Source: Rhodanobacter thiooxydans LCS2
GTDB lineage: Bacteria > Pseudomonadota > Gammaproteobacteria > Xanthomonadales > Rhodanobacteraceae
Assembly: GCF_000264375.1 (NCBI RefSeq)
Contig: NZ_AJXW01000094.1
Location: 1 to 42,827 of the forward strand
Direction: 5' to 3'
Length of the DNA stretch: 42,827 nucleotides
The notes under the pieces are model-generated. The model had not been told where the DNA came from and searched no databases. It saw only the letters and a program-made list of their open reading frames with translations. Below are positions 8,355-16,996 of this stretch, piece after piece. The translations under genes and the position numbers were made by a program. Within the stretch, counting starts at the first letter, position 1. The number at the start of each line of letters is the position of its first letter.

Positions 8355-10664
8355 CTAGAACGGCAGCTTCAGACCCGGGTCGACGGCCAGCAGCTGCCGG
8401 CGGAACACCTGCTGGATCCGCTTCAGCGCCGCCGCGTCGTCCGCCTCGAAGCGCAACACCAGCACCGGGGTGGTGTTCGACGCGCGCACCAGGCCCCAGC
8501 CGTCCGCCCAGTCCGCGCGCATGCCGTCGATGGTGATCAGGCTGGCGTCCTCGAAGTTCGCCTGCTGGCGCAGCTGATCCATGAAGCGGTAGTGCTCGCC
8601 CTCGGCCAGCTCGACCTTCAGCTCGGGCGTGGAGATGCTCTTCGGCAGCGTGGCGAAGATCTGCTCGGCGCTGCGTCCCTGCAGGTCGCCGGCGAGGATC
8701 TCCAGCAGCCGCGCAGCGGCGTAGATGCCGTCATCAAAGCCGTACCAGCGCTCCTTGAAAAAGAAGTGCCCGCTCATCTCGCCGGCCAGCTCGGCCTGGG
8801 TCTCGCGCATCTTCGCCTTGATCAGCGAGTGCCCGGTGCGCCACATCAGCGGGCTGCCGCCGGCGTCGAGGATCTGCCCCTTCAGGTGGCTGGTGCATTT
8901 CACGTCGTAGATCACCGTGGCGCCGGGCTGGCGCGACAGCACGTCGCGCGCGAACAGCATCAGCAGGCGGTCCGGGTAGACGATCTCACCGGAGCGGGTG
9001 ACCACGCCGAGGCGGTCGCCGTCGCCGTCGAAGGCCAGGCCGAGATCGGCGCCGCTGCTCTTCACGGCGAGGATCAGGTCCTCCAGGTTGTGCGGGTCGG
9101 ACGGGTCCGGGTGATGGTTCGGGAAGTTGCCATCGACGTCGCAGTACAGCGGCACCACCTCGCAGCCGACGCCTTCCAGCACCTGCGGCGCGATCGCGCC
9201 GGGAATGCCGTTGCCGCAATCCACCACCACCTTCAGGCGGCGCTCGGCGAGCACGTCGGAGACGATCTTCTCGATGTAGTCCGGCGCCACGTCGACCTGG
9301 CGCAGACCGCCGCCGCCGTCGCTGGCCAGCGCGCCGCCGGCGATGCGCTGGTACAGGTCCCGGATCGCCCCCTCGGCCAGCGTCTGGCCACCGACCACGA
9401 TCTTGAAGCCGTTGTAGTCCGGCGGATTGTGGCTGCCGGTGACCGCCACGCCACAGCCGGTGTTGAAGCGGTAGGTGGCGTAGTACACCACCGGCGTCGG
9501 CACCGCGCCGATATCGATCACGTCCACGCCGGCTTCACGCAGGCCGTCAGCCAGCGCGCCGGCCAGTTCCGGCCCGGACAGGCGGCCGTCGCGCCCCACC
9601 ACGATCTCGCGCAGGCCCTTCTCGGCCATCAGTGTGCCGATCGACTGGCCGAGCGCATGCGCCACGTCCGCGTTCAGCGTCTTGCCGACCACGCCGCGCA
9701 CGTCATAGGCGCGGAAGATGCTCGGATCCACGCCGACCACCGCCGTAACCGGCGGCTCCGGCGGTTCCGACGGCTTGGCCCGGGCCGGTGCACTCCGCCG
9801 CTCCGGTAGCGGCACGTCGGCCTCCGCGACCACCGGCTGCGCTTTCCAGCGCTGGCGCAGGCGCAGCAGATAGATGCCGCCGCCGAGGCCGAACACAGCC
9901 AGCAGTCCGCTCAGCAGCCACCAGCGCGGCAGCACGATGAACGCGCTGGGCAGGCCGGCGCCGACGCTGAACGCGCTGCCTGCGACTGGCTTGCCGGCTT
10001 CCTCGGCCTCGGCCGAACTGGTGCCATGCGAGAGCAGTTGCACGTAGCCGCGGTCGTCACCCTGGCGCAGGTCGAGCCGGCCCCCGGCCGGCGAAATCGC
10101 GTCGAAGCGCTGGCGCAGCGGCGCAAACGGCAGCTCAACCCAGGCCCAGGCCTGGGCCTGCTGCGGCGGGCCCAGCGGAATCACCAGGCTGAGCCGGCGG
10201 TCGCCGCTGCCGTAGGAGACGCTCTGCGCCGGCGGCGCGCCGTTCGCGCTCTGCGCGGCCATCAGCTGCGCCGCCTTGGCGTAGCCGAACTCGCGGTAAT
10301 TGGCCTTGAGCACCTCGGTGAGGTCGCCGCTGTACAGCTCCAGCTTCTTCGCCTGCGGCAACTGCTGGCGCAGCGCCGCGGCGGATTGCGCCGGGTTGCT
10401 CAGCAGGGTCGCCGGGTTCACGCCGGCCAGCACTTTTTCGACCGCGCCGCGCTGGCTGGCGATCTCCGCCGTCAACGCCTGCACGGCCTCGTCCTGGGCC
10501 TGGTGCACGCGGCGCACCGCATTACCCTCGTCGGCAATCAGCCAGGTTTGCCAGGCGCAGAACAGACCCAGCAGCAGCAGCGCGGTACCGCCGGCCAGCG
10601 GCAGCAGATCACGCCAGTCGACGCGCAGGTTGCGCAGCCGTTCGTTCGCGATGTTCAACGCCAT
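8355..10664 (-). CDS. algC: Membrane-anchored phosphomannomutase/phosphoglucomutase (AlgC family)
   Basis: Interconverts hexose 6- and 1-phosphates (mannose, glucose), supplying nucleotide sugars for LPS and exopolysaccharide. The 769 residues include a complete C-terminal catalytic half. It starts near residue 315 (DPSIFRAYDVRGVVG), with phosphoserine loop TGSHNPP (S411), metal loop AFDGDGDRLG, sugar loop GEMSGHFFF, and phosphate loop RASNTTPVLVLRFE. The N-terminal ~300 residues are an extra module: one membrane helix at about 20-42, a ~200-residue periplasmic-looking domain, a second helix, then a Pro-rich linker. AlgC alone is about 460 residues; longer membrane-fused forms exist in Pseudomonas and Xanthomonads. 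Order radC-coaBC-dut-algC matches Pseudomonas. The ATG chosen is 56 bp after dut. Confidence 0.9.
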   Translation of the reverse strand: MALNIANERLRNLRVDWRDLLPLAGGTALLLLGLFCAWQTWLIADEGNAVRRVHQAQDEAVQALTAEIASQRGAVEKVLAGVNPATLLSNPAQSAAALRQQLPQAKKLELYSGDLTEVLKANYREFGYAKAAQLMAAQSANGAPPAQSVSYGSGDRRLSLVIPLGPPQQAQAWAWVELPFAPLRQRFDAISPAGGRLDLRQGDDRGYVQLLSHGTSSAEAEEAGKPVAGSAFSVGAGLPSAFIVLPRWWLLSGLLAVFGLGGGIYLLRLRQRWKAQPVVAEADVPLPERRSAPARAKPSEPPEPPVTAVVGVDPSIFRAYDVRGVVGKTLNADVAHALGQSIGTLMAEKGLREIVVGRDGRLSGPELAGALADGLREAGVDVIDIGAVPTPVVYYATYRFNTGCGVAVTGSHNPPDYNGFKIVVGGQTLAEGAIRDLYQRIAGGALASDGGGGLRQVDVAPDYIEKIVSDVLAERRLKVVVDCGNGIPGAIAPQVLEGVGCEVVPLYCDVDGNFPNHHPDPSDPHNLEDLILAVKSSGADLGLAFDGDGDRLGVVTRSGEIVYPDRLLMLFARDVLSRQPGATVIYDVKCTSHLKGQILDAGGSPLMWRTGHSLIKAKMRETQAELAGEMSGHFFFKERWYGFDDGIYAAARLLEILAGDLQGRSAEQIFATLPKSISTPELKVELAEGEHYRFMDQLRQQANFEDASLITIDGMRADWADGWGLVRASNTTPVLVLRFEADDAAALKRIQQVFRRQLLAVDPGLKLPF

Positions 10665-10720
10665 ACCGCCCCCGCGGCCGTCACTGCGTGCGGCCCGGGC
10701 ACCCGGGCCGACCCCGCTGA

Positions 10721-11179
10721 TTATTGGATACCGGTCGAGCCGAACCCGCCACCGCCGCGCTCGCTGGGCGCGAAATCGGCCACCACCTTCAGTTGCGCCT
10801 GCGCCACCGGCACCAGCAGCAGTTGGGCGACGCGATCGCCCACCGCGATGGTGTACGGCTGGCTGCCGCGATTCCAGCATGAAATCATCAACGGCCCCTG
10901 GTAGTCGGCGTCGATCACTCCGACCAGGTTGCCCATCACCAGGCCGTGTTTGTGGCCCAGCCCGGAGCGCGGCACGATCAGCGCGCACCAGCCCGGATCG
11001 CCGATGTGGATCGCGATGCCGCTGGGCACCAGCGCGCTTTCGCCCGGCTGCAAGGTCAGCGGCTGCTGCAGCGCGGCGCGCAGGTCCATGCCGGCGCTGC
11101 CTGGCGTGGCGGCCTGCGGCAGCGGAATGCCGTCGCCCAGGCGCGGGTCGAGGATCTTCAGCTCGACGTCGATCGTCAT
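10721..11179 (-). CDS. dut: dUTP diphosphatase
   Basis: Hydrolyses dUTP to dUMP, preventing uracil incorporation into DNA. The 152-residue trimeric-type dUTPase shows all five motifs in order: [40 protein letters not shown], and the C-terminal arm [10 protein letters not shown]. Its ATG overlaps the coaBC TGA by three bases (ATGA), a classic coupled arrangement. Confidence 0.97.
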   Translation of the reverse strand: MTIDVELKILDPRLGDGIPLPQAATPGSAGMDLRAALQQPLTLQPGESALVPSGIAIHIGDPGWCALIVPRSGLGHKHGLVMGNLVGVIDADYQGPLMISCWNRGSQPYTIAVGDRVAQLLLVPVAQAQLKVVADFAPSERGGGGFGSTGIQ

Positions 11180-12381
11180 CCGCGCGTCGCCCGGTAGCGT
11201 TCGGCCACATGGGCCACCAGCTGCCGCGCCAGCTCGGATTTCTCCGCCCGCGGCAACGCGACCGCAGCGTCGGCCCAGTACAGGGTCAACGCATTGTCGG
11301 CCGCCTCGAAACCGAGCCCGCCACCCACCTGGTTCGCCGCAATCATGTCCAGACCCTTGTGGCGCAGCTTGCCCTGCGCATAGCTCGCCACATCATGCGT
11401 CTCCGCGGCGAATCCGACCAGGAACGGATGCGCGGTTTGCGCCGAGAGGCTGGCCAGGATGTCCGGATTCTCGGCCAGGCGCAGCACCAGCTCGCTGCCG
11501 TCGTGCTTCTTCAGCTTCTGCGTGGCGACCTCCTGCGGGCGGTAGTCGCCCACCGCCGCTGCGCCGATGTAGATGTCCGCCTGTGCTGCCGCCTGCAGCA
11601 CCGCCGCATGCATCTGCGCCGCGCTGCGCACGTCGATGCGCTGCGCCACGCCCGGTGGCGTGGCCAGGCTCACCGGCCCCGCCACCAGGCTCACCTCGGC
11701 GCCGGCCTGCGCGGCGGCCTCGGCTACCGCAAAGCCCATCTTCCCCGAGCTGCGGTTGCCGATGAAGCGCACCGGGTCGATGTCCTCGTAGGTCGGACCG
11801 GCGCTGACCAGCACCTTCAGCCCGGCCAGCGAGCGCTCGCCGAACGAGGCCACCAGCGCACCGCGCAGTTCGTGCGGCTCCAGCATGCGGCCGCTACCGA
11901 CGTCACCGCAGGCCTGGTCGCCCACTGCCGGCCCGAGGATGTGCGCGCCGTGCCGGCGCAGCGTGGCGAGATTGTCCTGCACCGCCGGGTGCGCCCACAT
12001 CTGCTGGTTCATCGCCGGCGCCAGATACAGCGGCGCGGCGCTGGCCAGGCACAGCGTGGTCAGCAAATCGTCGGCCAGACCATGTGCCAGACGCGCCAGC
12101 AGGTCGGCGCTGGCCGGCGCCACCAGGATGCGTTCGGCCCAGCGTGCCAGTTCGATGTGGCCCATCGCCGCCTCGGCCTGCGCATCCCACAGGCTGACCC
12201 GCACCGGCTGGCCGGACAGCGCCTGGAAGGTGGTCGGGCTGACGAAGCGGGTGGCGCCCTCGGTCATCACCACGCGCACCTCGGCACCGAGATCGCGCAG
12301 GCGGCGGACCAGTTCGCAGGACTTGTAGGCGGCGATGCCGCCCGACACTCCGAGCAGGATGCGGCGTTGGGCAAGACTCAT
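11176..12381 (-). CDS. coaBC: Bifunctional phosphopantothenoylcysteine decarboxylase / phosphopantothenate-cysteine ligase
   Basis: Catalyses two coenzyme A steps: joining cysteine to 4'-phosphopantothenate (CoaB) and FMN-dependent decarboxylation (CoaC). The protein has 401 residues. CoaC half: FMN loop [10 protein letters not shown], catalytic H75 (GHIELARWA), PAMNQQMW at 122-129, and catalytic C158 in CGDVGSGRM. CoaB half from about residue 190: [24 protein letters not shown] and the KLKK segment. The MSLAQRR start gives normal length; the open frame runs upstream without homology. Divergent from radC over 95 bp, coupled to dut downstream. Confidence 0.97.
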   Translation of the reverse strand: MSLAQRRILLGVSGGIAAYKSCELVRRLRDLGAEVRVVMTEGATRFVSPTTFQALSGQPVRVSLWDAQAEAAMGHIELARWAERILVAPASADLLARLAHGLADDLLTTLCLASAAPLYLAPAMNQQMWAHPAVQDNLATLRRHGAHILGPAVGDQACGDVGSGRMLEPHELRGALVASFGERSLAGLKVLVSAGPTYEDIDPVRFIGNRSSGKMGFAVAEAAAQAGAEVSLVAGPVSLATPPGVAQRIDVRSAAQMHAAVLQAAAQADIYIGAAAVGDYRPQEVATQKLKKHDGSELVLRLAENPDILASLSAQTAHPFLVGFAAETHDVASYAQGKLRHKGLDMIAANQVGGGLGFEAADNALTLYWADAAVALPRAEKSELARQLVAHVAERYRATRG

Positions 12382-12476
12382 GTAAGGCGGGCCTGACAAT
12401 CGGCAGAGGCCTAGCTTACCGGATTCACCCGCGCGCACCGCTGCCCGCCCCGCACGCCGTGCGGCAAGTTGGGCAC

Positions 12477-13148
12477 ATGAGCATCCGCAACTGGCCCGAG
12501 GGGGAACGCCCCCGTGAAAAATTGCTGGCGCGCGGCAGCGGCGCGCTGTCCGACGCCGAGCTGCTGGCGGTGCTGCTGGGCAACGGCAGCCGCGGCAAGG
12601 ACGCGCTGGCGCTGGGCCGCGAACTGCTGGCGCACGCCGGCAGCCTGGGCACGCTGCTGGCCAGGCCCGAGCAGCCGATCCGCGTCGGCGGCCTGGGTCC
12701 GGCCAAGCGCGCGCGGATCGCCGCCGCGCTGGAACTGGCCCGGCGCAGCCTGGCCGAGCAGTTGCAGGAACTGCCCAGCCTGGGCAACCCACGCGACAGC
12801 GGCGACTACCTGCGCGCACGCCTGCGCCACCTGCCGTACGAGGTGTTCGGCTGCCTGTATCTGGACAACCGCCATCGCGTGCTGGCCTTCGAGGAGCTGT
12901 TCCGCGGCACCGTCGACGGCGCCAGCGTGCACCCGCGCGAAGTGGTCCGTGCCTGCCTGCAGCACAACGCCTGTGCGGTGATCTTCGCCCATAACCACCC
13001 CTCCGGCGTGGCCGAGCCCAGCGCCGCCGACCGCACCATCACCCACGAGTTGCGCGACGCCCTGCAGCTGGTCGGCGTGCGCGTGCTCGACCACCTGGTG
13101 ATCGGCAGCGGCGAGCCGGTGTCGATGGCAGCCCGCGGCCTGCTTTGA
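12477..13148 (+). CDS. radC: RadC-family JAB/MPN domain protein
   Basis: A 223-residue protein of the RadC (YicR) family. Its DNA-repair role has been questioned, and its biochemical function is unsettled. An N-terminal helix-hairpin-helix-like part has RPREKLLARGSGALSDAELLAVLLG. The C-terminal JAMM metal motif has H172, H174 and D185 in HNHPSG...D. MSIRNWPEGERP is the standard family start. Divergent from coaBC, an arrangement shared by many gammaproteobacteria. Confidence 0.95.
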   Translation: MSIRNWPEGERPREKLLARGSGALSDAELLAVLLGNGSRGKDALALGRELLAHAGSLGTLLARPEQPIRVGGLGPAKRARIAAALELARRSLAEQLQELPSLGNPRDSGDYLRARLRHLPYEVFGCLYLDNRHRVLAFEELFRGTVDGASVHPREVVRACLQHNACAVIFAHNHPSGVAEPSAADRTITHELRDALQLVGVRVLDHLVIGSGEPVSMAARGLL

Positions 13149-13165
13149 GATCAGCCTCCCCGGAC

Positions 13166-13195
13166 AAAAAAAACGGCGTGGCAGGAGCCACGCCG
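13166..13195 (-). terminator. Intrinsic terminator reading leftward
   Basis: A perfect 9-bp stem, CGGCGTGGC/GCCACGCCG (13174-13195), with a four-base loop, is followed on the minus strand by eight U. For radC on the plus strand the tract is A and lies before the hairpin, so the terminator serves a minus-strand transcript. Confidence 0.85.
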
Positions 13196-13268
13196 CGAGG
13201 CCGATTGGGGAGGTGGGGAGAGCGGCATCCCCGGTCGCCATGTCATGGAGGGGAGTTCATGTTCTGGC
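13166..13268 (-). ncRNA. Putative C-rich small RNA (sX13-like in style)
   Basis: On the minus strand, a -10-like GATACT (13280 to 13275) precedes about 100 nt ending in a perfect intrinsic terminator. The body has two C-rich stretches: CTCCCCTCC (around 13256-13248) and CCCCACCTCCCC (around 13218-13207). The second includes CACCTCC, complementary to Shine-Dalgarno sequences. GGGGA/TCCCC and CCATG/CATGG can form stems. C-rich loops that pair with G-rich mRNA leaders are known from the Xanthomonas sRNA sX13; identity with sX13 is not claimed. The only overlapping minus-strand frame reads straight through the terminator, so a peptide is unlikely. The 5' end is uncertain: a TATAAG hexamer further upstream (13351 to 13346) could give a longer RNA. 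Confidence 0.6.
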
Positions 13269-13346
13269 CCGTTCAGTATCGCAGTGCCGCATGACAATGC
13301 GGTGACGCCAGCCGCAGCCGAAAGCATGGCCCTGGACCGCGCCAAC

Positions 13347-13355
13347 TTATACACA
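13347..13355 (+). promoter_or_regulatory. Perfect DnaA box (TTATACACA)
   Basis: Exact match to TTATNCACA. It also overlaps the TATAAG hexamer on the minus strand that might start a longer version of the small RNA. One of two perfect boxes in this gap. Confidence 0.5.
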
Positions 13356-13509
13356 AAATGGCGATACCGGCACTTGGCGGGCCTATCGTGTACGGACTCG
13401 AGATGAGTATCTCAACTTATTGGCGCACAAGATAAATTTCTAGCGACACGACGATGCAAGGCCGCTCGCCGCCTGGAGCCACGCGCGAGCCGCAGCTTTC
13501 CCCACAGAC

Positions 13510-13518
13510 TTATCCACA
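13510..13518 (+). promoter_or_regulatory. Perfect DnaA box (TTATCCACA)
   Basis: Exact match to the strong DnaA box, in the same orientation as the box 163 bp upstream. It lies about 140 bp before argS. A weaker box-like TTCCCCACA is 12 bp to the left. Confidence 0.5.
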
Positions 13519-13657
13519 GCGTGGCTCGCCGCGGTGCGTCAAAATTCCGGCGCGCCCCGAAGCTTCCGCTGGCCGGTGCCACAAGCAGTCAGGCGCGCGT
13601 TTCGCCGGCAGGCGGGTCTGTTAGGATTGCCGGTTCCATCACGAAACCGGCCCCACC

Positions 13658-15346
13658 GTGAAAGAACCGCTGCGGAAACTGGTGCTGCAGGCGATCCAGG
13701 CCCTGCAGGGCGCCGCCACCCTGCCTACCGACCTCAGCCTGCCCGGCTTCGTGATCGAGCGCGCGCGCAGCCGCGAACACGGCGATTTCGCCAGCAACGT
13801 GGCGATGCTGCTGGCCAAGCCGGCGCGCGCCAAGCCGCGCGAACTGGCCGAGAAACTGGTCGCCGCACTGCCGGCCAACACGCTGGTGGAGAAAGTCGAG
13901 ATCGCCGGCCCCGGCTTCATCAATTTCTTTCTCGCGCCGGGCGCCTACCACGCCGAAGTGCGCCGGATCCTGGCCGAAGGCGACGCCTACGGCCGCAGCA
14001 CCAGCGGCGGCGGCAAGACCGTCGGCGTGGAGTTCGTCTCGGCCAACCCGACCGGCCCGCTGCACGTGGGCCATGGCCGCGCCGCGGCGATCGGCGATTG
14101 CCTGAGCCGCCTGCTCGACGCCAGCGGCTGGAACGTGAAGCGCGAGTTCTACTACAACGACGCCGGCGTGCAGATCGCCAACCTGGCGATTTCGGTGCAG
14201 GCGCGCGCCCGCGGGATCACGCCGGATGACAGCAATTGGCCGGAGAACGGCTACCGCGGCGACTACATCGCCGAGGTGGCGCGCGCCTATCTCGATCGCG
14301 AGTCGGTGGTCGCCGATGGCGAGACGGTCACTGGCGCCGGCGACGTGGACGATCTCGACGCGATCCGCCACTTCGCCGTGGCCTATCTGCGCCGCGAGCA
14401 GGATCTGGACCTGCAGGCGTTCGGCGTAGGCTTCGACACCTATTTCCTCGAATCGTCGCTGTACACCGACGGCAAGGTGGAGGAGGCCGTGCGCGAGCTG
14501 GTCGCGCATGGCCACACCTACGAGGACGGCGGCGCGCTGTGGCTGCGCACCACCGATTTCGGCGACGACAAGGACCGCGTGATGCGCAAGTCCGACGGCA
14601 CCTACACCTACTTCCTGCCGGACGTGGCCTACCATCTCAGCAAATGGCAGCGCGGCTATGAACGCGCGATCACCGAGCTGGGCTCGGACCACCACGGCTC
14701 GCTGGCCCGCGTGAAGGCCGGCCTGCAGGCGCTCGATTGCGGCATCCCCAGGGGCTGGCCGGAGTACGTGCTGCACCAGATGGTGACGGTGATGAAGGGA
14801 GGGGAGGAGGTGAAGATCTCCAAGCGCGCCGGCAGCTACGTCACCTTGCGCGACCTGATCGACGAGGTCGGCAAGGATGCCACGCGCTACTTCCTGATTT
14901 CGCGCAAGAGCGACTCGCAGCTGGTGTTCGACATCGACCTGGCGCGCTCGCAGTCGAACGACAACCCGGTGTACTACATCCAGTACGCGCACGCCCGCGT
15001 CTGCAGCGTGCTGCGCCAGGCGCCGGAGAAGGGCTACACAGTCGACCTCGCCGAGGGCCTCGCGCACCTCGACCGGCTGGACAACGAGCATGAGCAGATC
15101 CTGCTCGCCGAATTGTCCAAGTACCCTGAACTGGTCGAGGCGGCGGCGGCAAACCTGGAGCCGCACCTGGTCGCGGCCTGGCTGCGCGAACTGGCCAACG
15201 CGTTCCACACCTACTACAACTCGCATCAGTTCCTGGTCGAGGACGCCGCGCTGCGCAACGCACGGTTGGCGCTGGTGGTGGCGACCCGCCAGGTGTTGAA
15301 GAATGGGCTGGATTTGCTGGGCCTCGGCGCCCCGGAGAAGATGTAA
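13658..15346 (+). CDS. argS: Arginyl-tRNA synthetase
   Basis: Charges tRNA-Arg (class I). The 562 residues start at a GTG. The N-terminal tRNA D-loop-binding domain covers about 1-110, the HIGH motif is HVGH at 136-139 ([18 protein letters not shown]), and the KMSK-equivalent region is [10 protein letters not shown]. The C-terminal anticodon-binding domain ends in [10 protein letters not shown] and [10 protein letters not shown]. Length is normal. Its TAA overlaps the ATG of the SPOR gene by one base (TAATG), so the two are coupled. Confidence 0.97.
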   Translation: MKEPLRKLVLQAIQALQGAATLPTDLSLPGFVIERARSREHGDFASNVAMLLAKPARAKPRELAEKLVAALPANTLVEKVEIAGPGFINFFLAPGAYHAEVRRILAEGDAYGRSTSGGGKTVGVEFVSANPTGPLHVGHGRAAAIGDCLSRLLDASGWNVKREFYYNDAGVQIANLAISVQARARGITPDDSNWPENGYRGDYIAEVARAYLDRESVVADGETVTGAGDVDDLDAIRHFAVAYLRREQDLDLQAFGVGFDTYFLESSLYTDGKVEEAVRELVAHGHTYEDGGALWLRTTDFGDDKDRVMRKSDGTYTYFLPDVAYHLSKWQRGYERAITELGSDHHGSLARVKAGLQALDCGIPRGWPEYVLHQMVTVMKGGEEVKISKRAGSYVTLRDLIDEVGKDATRYFLISRKSDSQLVFDIDLARSQSNDNPVYYIQYAHARVCSVLRQAPEKGYTVDLAEGLAHLDRLDNEHEQILLAELSKYPELVEAAAANLEPHLVAAWLRELANAFHTYYNSHQFLVEDAALRNARLALVVATRQVLKNGLDLLGLGAPEKM

Positions 15347-16041
15347 TGGCAGCACGCAAGGGCAGGGGCCGGCAGGCCGTGCGCAACGGCAGCAACGGGT
15401 TCCCGGGCTGGGGTTACGCGGTGATCGGCCTGATCGCAGGCGCGATCCTGATGGCGGTGATGCTGCGCGGCAGCCTGCTCACCAGCCTGCGCAAGGCCGA
15501 CGGCCCGCAGGCGAATCCGCAGGCCACCGCCGAGCACGGCAGCGCGCCCGGCGTGCTCGAAGCGGGCAACGACAATGCGCCGAAGAAGCCGCAATTCGAC
15601 TTCTACTCGGTGCTGTCGGAGAAGGAGGTGCGCATCCCCGATGCCGAGATCAGCGCGCAGGCGCGCATCGAGCAGCAGAAGCAGCAGGCCGCCCAATTGC
15701 AGGCGCAGCAGGCGGCACCGGCCGCGGTACCGGCGAACGCGCCGCAGGCGGTCACCCAGGACGTTACCGCCGCACCGGCCAGCGCGGTGCCGCAACCGGC
15801 CTCCGGCAGCGGCTACCTGCTGCAGGTCGGCGCGTTCCCTAACGCGGCCGATGCCGAGACGCTGAAGGCGAAACTCGCGCTGCAGGGCTTCGTGGCCAAC
15901 GTGCAGTCGGTCAGCATCGGCGGGCAAACCTACAACCGCGTGCGGCTGGGGCCGTTCCGTTCCGCCACCGAGCTGGAATCGACCAAGCAGCGCCTGGCCG
16001 GCGCCGGCATCAACGCGATTGCGCTGAAGGAAGGCCGCTGA
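15346..16041 (+). CDS. SPOR-domain membrane protein (FtsN-like)
   Basis: Bitopic inner-membrane protein, 231 residues: short basic cytoplasmic tail, one membrane helix at about 22-41, a low-complexity Gln/Ala/Pro periplasmic linker, and a C-terminal SPOR domain from about residue 153 (YLLQVGAFPNAADAETLKAKL ... VRLGPFRS). SPOR domains bind denuded glycan strands at the division septum. An argS-SPOR pair is a common arrangement, and the gene is often called ftsN. An essential FtsN role cannot be concluded from sequence alone. Confidence 0.9.
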   Translation: MAARKGRGRQAVRNGSNGFPGWGYAVIGLIAGAILMAVMLRGSLLTSLRKADGPQANPQATAEHGSAPGVLEAGNDNAPKKPQFDFYSVLSEKEVRIPDAEISAQARIEQQKQQAAQLQAQQAAPAAVPANAPQAVTQDVTAAPASAVPQPASGSGYLLQVGAFPNAADAETLKAKLALQGFVANVQSVSIGGQTYNRVRLGPFRSATELESTKQRLAGAGINAIALKEGR

Positions 16042-16072
16042 GCCACCCTTTCCTCCCACTGAATTTCCGCCC

Positions 16073-16828
16073 ATGACCACCAAAACCGCCTGGATCACCG
16101 GCGCCACCTCCGGCTTCGGCGCCGCTGCCGTGGAACGCTTCGTCGCCGGAGGCTGGCGGGTGATCGCCAGCGGTCGGCGGATGGAACGGCTGCAACAGCT
16201 GGTAGCGCGGCACGGCGCCGGGCGCGTGCACGCGGCGGCGTTCGACATGCGCGACGAGACGGCGATGCGGGCGGCGCACGCGGCCCTGCCACCCGGGTTC
16301 GCCGGCATCGACCTGCTGGTCAACAACGCCGGCCTGGCGCTGGGCACCGCGCCGGCGCAACAGGCGGACCTGGCACAGTGGAAGCAGATGATTGACACCA
16401 ACGTCACCGCCCTGGTGTCGCTGACTCATCTGCTGCTGCCGCAACTGGTCGCGCGCCGCGGCGCGATCGTCAACATCAGCTCGATCTCGGGCAGCTATGC
16501 CTACCGCGGCGGCAACGTGTACGGCGGCACCAAGGCCTTCGTCACCCAGTTCTCGCAGAACCTGCGCGTGGACCTGCACGGCAGTGGCGTGCGCGTCACG
16601 TCCATCGAGCCGGGCATGGCCGAGACCGAGTTCACCGTGGTGCGCACCGGCGGCGACAAGGCGGCGTCGGACCAGCTCTACGCCGGCGCCCATCCGATCA
16701 CCGCGGCCGACATCGCCGACACGATCTGGTGGATCGCCAACCTGCCGCCACACCTCGACGTGACCCGTCTGGAAATCATGCCGGTCAGCCAGTCGCCCGC
16801 CGGGCTGCAAGTGGCGCGGGACGCGTAG
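16073..16828 (+). CDS. SDR-family oxidoreductase (YdfG-like)
   Basis: Cytoplasmic NAD(P)-dependent short-chain dehydrogenase, 251 residues. Cofactor loop TGATSGFG is at 9-16, NNAG follows, then catalytic Ser in NISSISGSYAY, Y150 and K154 (YGGTK). The pattern after the active site (RVTSIEPGMAETEF) resembles YdfG, the 3-hydroxy acid/serine dehydrogenase. An arginine after the first strand (ASGRR) suggests NADP preference. The substrate is inferred only by resemblance. Last gene of a probable argS-SPOR-SDR run (31-bp gap). Confidence 0.88.
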   Translation: MTTKTAWITGATSGFGAAAVERFVAGGWRVIASGRRMERLQQLVARHGAGRVHAAAFDMRDETAMRAAHAALPPGFAGIDLLVNNAGLALGTAPAQQADLAQWKQMIDTNVTALVSLTHLLLPQLVARRGAIVNISSISGSYAYRGGNVYGGTKAFVTQFSQNLRVDLHGSGVRVTSIEPGMAETEFTVVRTGGDKAASDQLYAGAHPITAADIADTIWWIANLPPHLDVTRLEIMPVSQSPAGLQVARDA

Positions 16829-16841
16829 AGACGCGCCAAAC

Positions 16842-16925
16842 GCGTAGGGCGGGCACCGCCCGCCGGCTTTGGCCAGATGGGGTGTGAAAGCAGTACCAGC
16901 ACAGCGGGCGGTGCCCGCCCTACGC
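16842..16925. repeat. REP doublet / MITE-like element with perfect 22-bp inverted arms
   Basis: Arms at 16842-16863 and 16904-16925 are perfect reverse complements of 22 bp, starting GCGTAGGGCGGGC, with a 40-bp centre. Each arm can also fold on itself (GGCGGGC/GCCCGCC). It lies between convergent genes, where it may also act as a bidirectional transcription barrier. The GTAGGGCGGG type is widespread in proteobacterial intergenic DNA; mobilisation by a RAYT transposase is an inference. Confidence 0.75.
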
Positions 16926-16996
16926 ATTCTTGCCAATGAATACGAAGCGTCCCTGCCTCGATCCCGGAAATCCGGCCGGTCGCGATCGACTGGCCG

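Larger units (their letters stand above)
13149..13657. other. 509-bp intergenic region between radC and argS
   Basis: No credible protein gene. It holds a minus-strand RNA-like unit ending in a strong terminator (13166-13268), two perfect DnaA boxes, an A/T-richer stretch (about 13400-13441) unusual for this sequence, and a -10-like TAGGAT (13622-13627) ahead of the argS GTG. An imperfect hairpin with 7-bp arms GCCGGTT/AACCGGC lies in the argS leader. Confidence 0.7.

Noticed and set aside
13151..13354. 67-residue minus-strand peptide over the small-RNA region
   Set aside because: The frame reads through the strong terminator and has no ribosome site or recognisable sequence; a noncoding RNA explains the terminator better.
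13149..13657. Chromosomal replication origin
   Set aside because: Only two perfect DnaA boxes, no dnaA, dnaN or rpmH nearby, and no obvious AT-rich unwinding repeats. Reported only as DnaA boxes.
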